The notes under the pieces are model-generated. The model was not told the origin of the DNA. It was given only the letters and a program-made list of their open reading frames with translations, and ran no database searches. A stretch of 64,000 nt of DNA from the NCBI GenBank assembly GCA_037349315.1, contig JBAIAC010000215.1:1-64000 (forward strand), read 5' to 3'. How positions within the stretch are numbered: position 1 is the stretch's first letter; each line of letters begins with the position of its first letter. Source of the DNA: Chelydra serpentina (taxonomy: Eukaryota > Chordata > Testudines > Chelydridae). Below are positions 56,340 through 64,000 of the stretch, piece by piece. Made by a program: the position numbers and the translations under genes.

Positions 56340-57918
56340 GAAAGGCAGAGTCTTCGGGGGGGGGGGGGGTAACAGCTGCTGACTCTGAAGGTCCTGGGCT
56401 AAATCCACTTGCAGGTGGAAGCGTTTCGATGTATTTGATGGCTAATGAGACCAGCTACCGGGGGAGCAGCCCCGAGGGCCCGGTGCTACTCCGGGTGCTG
56501 CTGGGGAATGGGGAGCCCCAGGGGGCAGCTGATGCTCCGGCCACCCCAGGAGTGCTGCCGGGGGCCTCTGGTCAAGGGGTCCCCAGGGCCAGCCCCATTG
56601 GTCACTGCTCGGGCGGTCCCCAGAGTCAGCTGCTTGGGCGGCCCTGGAGTCAGCCACAGCGGCTGCTGCAGAAGTCACGGAGGTCGCAGCAAGTCACAGA
56701 ATCCGTCACGTCCACGACCCCCGTGACAGACACGGGTCCCTTACAATGAGACAAACCCCTCCCTGCTGTGACTGCCCTTCCTGGAAGGAAAGAGAAGGAG
56801 AGAAAGTGGAGAGAAGGAAAAAGAGAGACTCCCTGTCCCCTCTCTCCCCTGCTGCCTCCCCCCTTGTGTTCTGTAACCCCATCCCACTGGGTTCCCTGGG
56901 CTGCTGCCATGGGGGTGACACTAGAGTTCTGGGGATGGGGGGGGGAAGGGGGCTCGTCACTTCTCAACATTTCACACAAATTTGTCTTTGTGCTGAAATT
57001 TCTCCTGTGGGGCCTCTCAGTCAGAGCTGTACCCCACCCCCGTTAGTGGGGGGGGGGTGTAATTTGCGGGGTAGGCAGAGGAGTTTCCCATAAAGGGTCA
57101 ATTTGTTCTGGTGACTGGTTCTGACCTGGGTCACACGTCCTGACACAGGATCACGTGCAGAACATGGAAGCTCTGGCTTGTCCTAAATGCTGCAGAGTGA
57201 GAGTCCCTGGGACAGGGCAGGGGGAGAGGGAGCAAGAGGAGAAAGACAGAGACACTGGAGAAGAGAAATGGGGGGAGAAGGAAGAGAAAGATAACACGGT
57301 GAGACAATAAACGATTGAAGCAGAACAGGTGTCCCAACTCGATGTTGCTCACCACAGGTGTGCAGAGAGACGGGCAGTAGTATGTTTCCCACAGTGTCAA
57401 GTCTGAACTTTGATTCTAGCAACGTGAGTTCAAATATCAAAGGGATTTTGACATTCCTGATCTCTTCTCCCCTCCCCCTCTTTAGTATTCATTTGTATTT
57501 TGACGTGTTTGGCTTAAGCATGATCTTCTCTTTCCCTACCTCTAGTGCAATTTTGGGTTTATTTTTATTTTGCCTCCCTTTTGTTCATGTCATTATAATT
57601 GTAACAGCAAAGGAATCTGCAGGAGCAAAAACTGACCCAAAACTTTATTTCTCCATCACGCAGGAACATCATGCAAACATCGCACACAGCTGGAATCATA
57701 ACAGTGAAGGGAAGGGGACGGGAGATGCAGGTTTCCAAACGTTCTTTCTCCGATGATACATCCCAGCTCCTTGTATGTCTCTATCCTGTGTAACCTGTGT
57801 GACCTGATGGGCTTTGAAACATTTATTGTCTCATTCTATTGATAATGTGATTCTAACACAATGTGACTGAAATTAAACCACTTCCAGACAAGGAACCAAC
57901 AAAGAGAAAAGTGATTAT
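56340..57918. other. No gene recognised; possible old repeats
   Basis: A Gly/Pro/Ser-rich frame at 56267-56749 has no recognisable domain and includes a repetitive CAGCTGCTTGGGCGGCC part, so I take it for repeat sequence. G-runs occur at 56355-56370 and 57045-57056. No splice-bounded exon or tRNA is seen. Confidence 0.4.
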
Positions 57919-57990
57919 TGCATTGGCTGGGAATTGAACCTAGGTCAACTGCTTGGAAGGCAGCTATGCTCACCACTATACCACCAATGC
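57919..57990 (-). tRNA. tRNA-Gly(TCC)
   Basis: 72 nt on the minus strand beginning GCATTGGTGGTATAGTGGTG. Acceptor GCATTGG/CCAATGC is perfect; anticodon loop CTTCCAA gives TCC (Gly). The T-arm CTAGGTTCAATTCCCAG has one A-C mismatch, and its loop has CA instead of CG. AAAA on the plus strand at about 57907-57910 supplies a terminator. The sequence is otherwise close to vertebrate tRNA-Gly(TCC), with CpGs replaced. Confidence 0.88.
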
Positions 57991-58724
57991 ACCTGGTGGG
58001 AGCATCTTTCCGGCATATTATTGGTGCTAGCAAAGGTGGTGACACCTGACCATGGAGCTCTAAGCAGGGCGGATGGGCTGGAGGCTGCCTGACAGCTGGG
58101 AGCAGAGTTACCATCCCAGAGTGACTGAAAGGGGGCAAAGGTGACAACAGATCCCATTGGGAGCTGGCCCCACACCCAACCAGCCCCTAGGAGAGGGGAA
58201 CTGAAGCTCAACTTCAATCACAGAAAATCTTCCCTGAGAAGGACGGGAACAGCTTGTTTCAAAGACAAGGTTTGTGTTTGTTCCTGCTACACACAGAGGG
58301 GCTGGATAGTGCTGAGTCCAGCCCCCAGACTCCGGGAGGATAAGGAACAAACTCAGGCTGCCAGTCACCTGCAGGAGGGAGATGATTTTTTGACAGTGAC
58401 AGATGCCTCATCTTAAAGGCCTTTGTCTGCCCCCTTCTAGTGACGGTTTGGTACAGGAATGCAGCCCCCACTCCTGGGTGTCTCCTGTGGAAATAATGTT
58501 TCTGTGCAAAACACCAAAGCCTGTAACAGAAAGGAGGGAAAGGAAATGGCCACAGGATGGGACCAGGACACAAGGAATGAAACACAAGATGCTTCTTCCA
58601 TGTGCATTGACTTTGAACCTTGTTGTTTGCAGTGTTGGTGTATCCATGTTGGTCCCAGGACATGAGAGACAAGGAATGGGGTCGGGGGGGTGTCACATAA
58701 TATCTTTTAAAGGACCAAGGTTGG
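57991..58724. other. No gene recognised
   Basis: Ordinary sequence between tRNA-Gly and a CR1 copy; no supported exon. Confidence 0.4.
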
Positions 58725-59132
58725 GAGTGTTATTTACTCCTTCTCATAACACAAAAACTAGGGGTCACCAAATGAAATGAATAGGCTGCAGGTTTGAAAA
58801 GAACAAAAGGAAGTATTCACACAACGCACAGTCAACCTGTGGAACTCTTTGCCAGAGGATGTTGTAAAGGCCAAGACTAGAACAGGGTTCAAAACTGGAC
58901 TAGATAAGTTCATGGAGGATGGGTCCATCAATAGCTATTATCCAGCATGGGTAGGGATGGTGTCCCTATCCTCTCTTTGCCAGAAGACGGGAATGGGCAA
59001 GGGGATGGATCACTTGATGATTACCTGTTCTGTTCATTCCCTTTGGGGCGCCTGGCATTGACCACTGTTAAAAGACAGGATAGTGGGGTATATGGACCTT
59101 TGGTCTGACCCAGCAGGACCGTTCTTGTGGAA
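58725..59132 (+). repeat. CR1 LINE 3' end
   Basis: Degraded end of ORF2 (TCAACCTGTGGAACTCTTTG) and the 3' UTR ending GGACCTTTGGTCTGACCCAG. Related to the copy at 50088-51238. Confidence 0.9.
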
Positions 59133-59699
59133 GAGACAAACTTTGGGGCTATACAGAGCTGAAGAAGAGTTCTGGGTTAGCGCCAAAACTTGCCTTCACC
59201 AACAGAAGCTGCTCTACTACAAGCTCTGACCCTCACCTGCCTTGTCTCTCTTGGACTCTGGAAAGTGTTTTCTCTCAACTCCCTTTGGAGAGAAGTTACG
59301 TTTTCCCTGTGGAAAACCATAACGCTGAAGCACTTATATTGATTGTGACACTAGGATGGAAGGATTACTTAATATTATCAATAAATGAATCTAAACCTGA
59401 GCTTCCTGTTTTGAAACTGGTTTTCCCAACTCAGTTCCAAATTGTGTTCTAGAAAGGCCTCCAAGCTGCGTGCCCAAGCCAGCAGAAGTGGCAAGGAGAA
59501 AGCCCCTAGTACTGCTCTTAGTCCCATGTGGGTTGCTCACTGGCAGGGGGAGTTGGTTTGTTTGGTGCTCAGAAAGCTGCCAGGACAGGCCTCTGGGCAC
59601 CAGATCTTCCTGCTTCTCCCAGCACGTCCCTGGCTCCTTCCCTGCCCCAGTCACTGCTGCAGGAGGGTCCTACATGCACTTAGCCAAAAGCCTTTCACA
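59133..59699. other. No gene recognised
   Basis: No tRNA boxes, exons or clear repeat ends seen. Confidence 0.4.
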
Positions 59700-59772
59700 G
59701 CCTTCTAAGTACAGTTGGCAGCGTGTCAGCCTCCTAATCTACAGGCCCTGAATTCAAGCCTCAGAGAGGGCA
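59700..59772 (+). pseudogene. tRNA-Met-like sequence with CCT in the anticodon position
   Basis: 73 nt with a closable acceptor GCCTTCT/AGAGGGC and discriminator A. The body, GCGTGTCAGCCTCCTAATCT, matches elongator tRNA-Met, but the loop reads CTCCTAA, placing CCT where CAT belongs. The anticodon stem (TCAGC/TCTAC) pairs at only two of five positions and the D-stem is weak. The B-box is AATTCAAGCC. A decayed tRNA gene is most likely. Confidence 0.6.
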
Positions 59773-60004
59773 GGTGATTTTGCTCCCTGCTTCAACTTTT
59801 CTGAAGGAAATCCCAGAGAAAAGAAAGTGGAGCAAACTGATTTCTGGACACCCTCCCACCCCTCTAACACACACAGACTTTTCTAAGACGTTATCTCTTC
59901 CTTCTCCTCTATGATTCCTTAATGCAGCTGGAAATACCAGTTCCTAGAAGCCCCTTCCCACAGAGAACACAACACAGCGCTGGGAGAAAGCTGGGGGCTG
60001 CCAG

Positions 60005-60103
60005 GTTGTCATGGGTGAGTAGTTAAAGGGATGCACTGAAAATCTAACACAATGATCCCCCTCCTCTCCACCCCCAAGCAGCTTTGAATCTTGCTGATTG
60101 TGA
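60005..60103 (+). pseudogene. Possible tRNA-Ser remnant
   Basis: Contains GTGAGTAGTTAAAGGGATGC, then ACTGAAAATC and a distant GCTTTGAATCTTGC, resembling D-arm, anticodon arm and T-arm of a tRNA-Ser, but with extra bases in the variable region and no closed acceptor. Weak call. Confidence 0.3.
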
Positions 60104-60475
60104 CACTGAGTTTCCCCTGCCTCAGCATCCTCGACCCCCACTGGAGACCAGTGCAGAGTCCTTAGATCCCTGTTCAGAGTTCAGCCCCCAGCCGGTGCAG
60201 CCCTGCCCGGCCACTCACCCTCTGCCCCAGGAGAACCAGGGGGTGGGCTGCACCCACAGGCAGAGACCTGATACCGCTCCCCTCCGAGCAGCAGCCGCAG
60301 CTGTTGGCAGCTAATCCCCATTAAGACTTGGGGGAAGGAGCTGGGGATCCCTTGTTATTTCTTCCGTACATCGAGTCTCACGGTGTGTGAACACATTTCT
60401 CTTTAACACTGATTAAATGTAGAGCCCCTCTCCCCATTTCTGCTCTGTAAGTGCCTCACTCCTGTACAGAAAACA
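60104..60475. other. No gene recognised
   Basis: Nothing supported. Confidence 0.4.
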
Positions 60476-60552
60476 TAAGAACAGCCAGACTGGGTCAGAC
60501 CAAGGGTCCATCTAGCCCAGTGTCCTGTCTTCCAAGAGTGGTCAAATCAATG
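60476..60552 (-). repeat. CR1 3' tail fragment
   Basis: The plus strand AAGAACAGCCAGACTGGGTC and AGACCAAGGGTCCATCTAGC is the reverse of the CR1 3' end. Confidence 0.8.
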
Positions 60553-62183
60553 GTGTAGCCCAGGTTACCAATTTTGCTGTAGCCCGCTGCTCGTGTGTCA
60601 CACACAGCACTTGAGTACCGTTACTGAACAAAGGGAAATGTATTGAACAAGGGAGAGAGATTTAAACCGAAACAAACGTGAGTGATGGAAACAGAGTTAC
60701 ACACAAAACAATCACACAATGCAACCTCCACTGTTTAATAGGTACCTTCCCTATCTAGGTAGATTGAAGTGTGAGGTGATGGGCTAGTGTAGTGATTGCT
60801 AGTCCCTAGGAGCCAGAGCCCTGCCTTTCAAGAAGCACCACTGGTCGTTAGTTTCTCTCCACCCTGTTATAAACTGAATCAGTCTTTTCTCTACATTCAC
60901 AGACAGGACGATCTCCTCATTGTCATATTGTCCTTGTCACTGCCACAGGGTTTCCATGTCTATACTTTGTCTTTGATAGTTGTCCGTCGGCTTTTCTGGT
61001 GTGGTGCAAAGGTTGAGAATGGAGCAAGACATCACCGAACTGCCTAGCAAGGGATGGGCGACAATTCACTCCCACTTGAATGGGTCGTCCCCACCAAGAC
61101 CTATGATTGGGGTGACTCACTTTCATGACAATACCATATGAGCATAATTATCCATGTACTTACATTACTCCTTCAATATGACTCATACATGCCTCTCGCA
61201 GTGATTAGGAGTAACAATGATTTACAAGTTTCAGTAGCGATCTCACTGCTATGCTTCCCGGATAAATATAATAAAATCAGTGTATTGGGTGTGGTGAGTT
61301 TGTCAGGTCTGAGACAGGAGTTGCTTGTGAATAACAGTGACCCCTTTGGCAATTGGCACCAATGAGCTTGTGTCACACATGCACTGAGCTATACAGTCTC
61401 ACCCTGATACAATAGAAAGGCCAGCACACAAAACAGAGAAAGGAACAATAAGATACTAAAATGACAATGGTTGGGACTCTCCATTTCTCTTAGTCTCTGG
61501 ATTGATGGACACTAAGAGCTGTAGCTACAGTTCAGGAACTAGGCGATCGGACAGCTGGCTCAGCCCTCCATACTAGCAGCTCTCTCACATACCGGCAGAT
61601 GGGTCACATTTGGAATCGACGTCATGACTTGCTTCCCATAGAGGATCAATCTGTCCAAGGCTACGTCTACACTTCAAACACTGGAAGTAGTCTTCTGACA
61701 ACCTAACCCTGTCTACACTGGGGCTCAGGTCACATTCACTACTTCTCTCCATGGAGAGGATTTTTCACACCCCTGAGAGATGTGGCTATGTCCACATAGC
61801 CTTTCAGTGTAGACCAGGCTTGAGATGGCTTTTTGATAGGAAAGGCAACGGACTTCAGCCTTTTCCTTGCTATTAGTGGCTGATGATTGCAGTTTGTGAC
61901 ACAGTAGGGAGTGGGGAGTATTGACCTGGGAATGTTGCTGGGGAGTTTTACAGGCACTGTCTGCACTGGGGATGGGATAGCAGGGGATGGCTTCACTTGA
62001 GGGATGATACCTGAGCCTGTAACTTGAGCCAGGAGGGGATTGGGGCCAGGTGACACCTTCTGCCCAGGAAACTGGGCAAAGGCTGTAGGAGGAGCCGGGG
62101 GGAGACTGGGTGTTTCAGTTTCAAGCCCAGGCATTGGGATTATTTACCAGTTTCTCTGGCATTGGCACATTACTGTGCTCACA
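60553..62183. other. No gene recognised; MITE-like inverted motifs
   Basis: At 61655-61830 there are GGCTACGTCTACACTTC, GTCTACACTGGGG and GTCCACATAGCC motifs of the CTACACTG-type MITE family. The rest shows nothing supported. Confidence 0.4.
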
Positions 62184-62265
62184 GCTGTGATGGCCGAGTG
62201 GTTAAGGTGTTGGAGTTGAAATCCACTAGGGTTCCACTGCTGAGGTTTGAATCCTGCTCACAGCG
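62184..62265 (+). tRNA. tRNA-Ser(TGA)
   Basis: 82 nt; acceptor GCTGTGA/TCACAGC, D-arm GGCCGAGTGGTTAAGG, loop GTTGAAA giving TGA (Ser), variable arm, B-box GGTTTGAATCC (CpG lost), discriminator G. The anticodon stem TTGGA/TCCAC has a mismatch at its first pair. The backbone resembles vertebrate tRNA-Ser(CGA), so the anticodon may have changed by CG-to-TG decay. Confidence 0.78.
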
Positions 62266-62694
62266 AGGCCTGTGTTTTAGCCACAGTTTCTAACCAGGGC
62301 AATACGTCTATACAGACCCCTAAGACACTCTCAATTCTCTCCCCAACCCAAGTCAATCTGGTTCTGCTCCTTTCCTATTGATGCCTGGGACACTACCTCA
62401 CGCTGTGTCCCTGAGGTGTCAGGCAAACTCTCAGCACCATCCAGCATCCTGACATTGATCCTTGTGACCTGTGGGTTGGATTTATTTTAGTGGGACACGG
62501 GCCTTGTGGAGGATAATTTAAACTCTTAATTTCCTTAGGGTTCGCCTTCAATATACTTGTATGGTGGTGTCATTTATCACCATTACAGGTCTAGTGTATT
62601 TATTAGAATAGCACAAGTAAGTCACAGAAGTGACATAGTAACCGTAGCGAGTCTACGCTGACATAACTTGAGTTAACATGGGCTTGTAGTGTCC
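62266..62694. other. No gene recognised
   Basis: Nothing supported between tRNA-Ser and unit D. Confidence 0.4.
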
Positions 62695-62888
62695 AGCTCC
62701 AGCCTGAGCCAAATGTCCACACTGCAGTTTTTAGCCCCACAACCTGAGACCGAGATGTCCAAGTCAGATGATCCAGGCCAGCCAGGCTGCAGGGCTTTTA
62801 TCACAGTATAGATGCACTGAGGGACGTGTTTGCCAGTTTTTTATGCATTTGCACAGGAAAAGGATGAGTGTTTCCATCCATTTCAGTC

Positions 62889-63010
62889 TAGGGTGACCAT
62901 ATGTCCTGATTTTATAGGGACAGTTATGATTTTTGGGTCTTTTTCTTATATAGGCTCCTATTACCCCCACCCCCGTTCCGACTTTTCACATTCGCTGTCT
63001 GGTCACCCTA
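62889..63010. mobile_element. hAT-type MITE, unit D
   Basis: 122 bp, TAGGGTGACCATATGTCC...TGGTCACCCTA, flanked by TTTCAGTC and TTTCAGGC (7 of 8). Same insertion site as in unit C. Confidence 0.88.
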
Positions 63011-63093
63011 TTTCAGGCATCCCCATTTGGTGGAACTCCTGAACGTAATGGAAATGGATATGCAATTATTTTTGTTAAAGGATGGGGGTTTTA

Positions 63094-63165
63094 AGGGGGC
63101 ACTTGGACTTGAACCAAGGACCACTTGATCTGCAGTCAAACACTCTGCCACTGAGCTATACCCCC
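63094..63165 (-). tRNA. tRNA-Cys(GCA), unit D
   Basis: 72 nt on the minus strand; acceptor GGGGGTA/TGCCCCC, anticodon GCA, T-loop TTCAAGT. All arms pair apart from one wobble. Confidence 0.87.
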
Positions 63166-63680
63166 CATGAGGCACATGTTTGATTAAACATTATATAGAC
63201 GTGTAAACAGAACAGCTTGCTCACCTACTGACATAGCTTCTCCCACTGACATAGCTCCCACCTCTCGGGGAGGTGGATTCACTACACGGACGGGACAGCT
63301 CTCTCCCATCCGCTTAGAGCAGCTTCAGTGATTATAAATAAGTAGGAAATAACCTGCTGAATGGACAGTAACCAATGCATCGAATATGGCTGTGTCTGTA
63401 TTCAATAGGTAACTGGCCAGTGAACAGACTGTTTTGAATAACATGTACCTCAGTTCGGATGCAGTGTCACTGACCCCAGATTGGGACTGGTCCTAACAGG
63501 GAATTTGTTTTAACAATTGGACACATTGCCACTTCGCTATTGTTATATTATACTCTGAGGGGAATCCCCGTTGGATGTTTATTAGTAATAAGTTTAGGCA
63601 ACTTTCTCGCTCTTTGTTTTTTAATGTTCTCTCGTGAATTGTTATGGTAGATTCTATATAACTCTGCTAAGCAGGACAAT

Positions 63681-64000
63681 TCTCTTTTGTGCTGTGTCCT
63701 GTTCTGTTTTGCGTGGTGCCATTTGGAACTCTGATGCACAATATTGTGTTGCATAGTTTTATGGTGCATTGTTTTGCTTCAGCTCGTTTGGTGCCTGTGT
63801 TGTGTTGGTTTGAGCTGAGCTATTTTCCTTTGTGTACTTTTGTCCTAGGATTTCTTAGTTTGCATTGTGTTGCTTTGTTTTCTTTACCCCCAATTGGGGA
63901 TTTTGTAAGAAACACATATTCTGCGTCATTCGATCCTAAACCGAACTTCGCTCTCCTTGATAATCTGTACCTTATTCCCTGATAACCAAAAACCTCTATG
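63681..64000. other. No gene recognised
   Basis: AT-rich, T-rich sequence after the end of unit D (TGTGTTGCATAGTTTTATGG); no supported feature. Confidence 0.4.

Larger units (their letters stand above)
62695..63680 (+). repeat. Segmental duplication unit D (partial)
   Basis: Matches 21480-22330 of unit A and the corresponding part of B and C, from CAGCCTGAGCCAAATGTCC to CTCTGCTAAGCAGGACAA. It is more diverged than A against B and carries the same MITE insertion as unit C. Confidence 0.85.

Noticed and set aside
56267..56749. A 160-residue Gly/Pro/Ser-rich frame as a gene
   Set aside because: Starts in sequence shared with the older arm copy at 19800, no domain, repeat-like composition; left as unassigned.

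Overview
This is vertebrate nuclear DNA, most likely from a turtle. No intact protein-coding gene lies entirely inside it. The evidence for a turtle is CR1 LINE 3' ends with the tortoise-type tail, a KRAB-A exon of reptilian style, a Gmr1-type Ty3/gypsy element, reptile hAT-type MITEs and many eukaryotic tRNA genes, one with an intron. The species assignment is an inference from repeat content; a crocodilian is the next best guess.

Layout. 1-11145 is one GC-rich minisatellite with a G-quadruplex motif per monomer on the minus strand; it runs off the left edge. 11146-11760 is a G-rich junction and a CpG-island-like promoter with NRF1, CRE/ETS, ZNF143 and GC-box motifs. 12870-12958 and 15340-15466 are the first two coding exons of a KRAB gene on the plus strand, in matching splice phase, but no zinc-finger exon follows in the remaining 48 kb. 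15467-20300 is mostly old repeats plus a tRNA-Ser.

20305-35805 is a tandem segmental duplication of a ~6.8 kb block: unit A 20305-27252, unit B 27253-33981, partial unit C 33982-35805. Each full unit carries tRNA-Thr(TGT), tRNA-Cys(GCA), tRNA-Ile(TAT, intron) and tRNA-Val(AAC), a CR1 fragment and a 658-bp solo LTR. A Gmr1-like retrotransposon (35865-40622, minus strand, 5-bp target duplication) sits after unit C. A broken inverted piece of the block follows at 40970-42090, with tRNA-Val, tRNA-Tyr and tRNA-Phe sequences. A fourth partial unit, D, lies at 62695-63680.

43905-48565 and 51978-56052 are the arms of a large, nearly identical inverted repeat around a 3.4 kb spacer. Each arm holds a tRNA-Ser(AGA), a tRNA-Glu-like sequence, a hAT-type MITE, a GC-box tandem repeat, a GT/CA microsatellite, a copy of the upstream intron of the KRAB gene, and at its inner end a 57-bp satellite. 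The satellite monomer also occurs once inside the solo LTRs. The spacer has a tRNA-Ser(GCT), a frameshifted CR1 reverse transcriptase and a 401-bp hAT-type MITE that interrupts a tRNA-Tyr remnant. The right flank (56053-64000) has tRNA-Gly(TCC), a tRNA-Met-like sequence, tRNA-Ser(TGA) and unit D.

Taken together, this looks like a tRNA/KRAB-promoter neighbourhood repeatedly rearranged by tandem and inverted duplication, satellite expansion and transposon insertion. Many tRNA copies have lost the CpG of the T-loop, so a good part of the array may be methylated or decaying.
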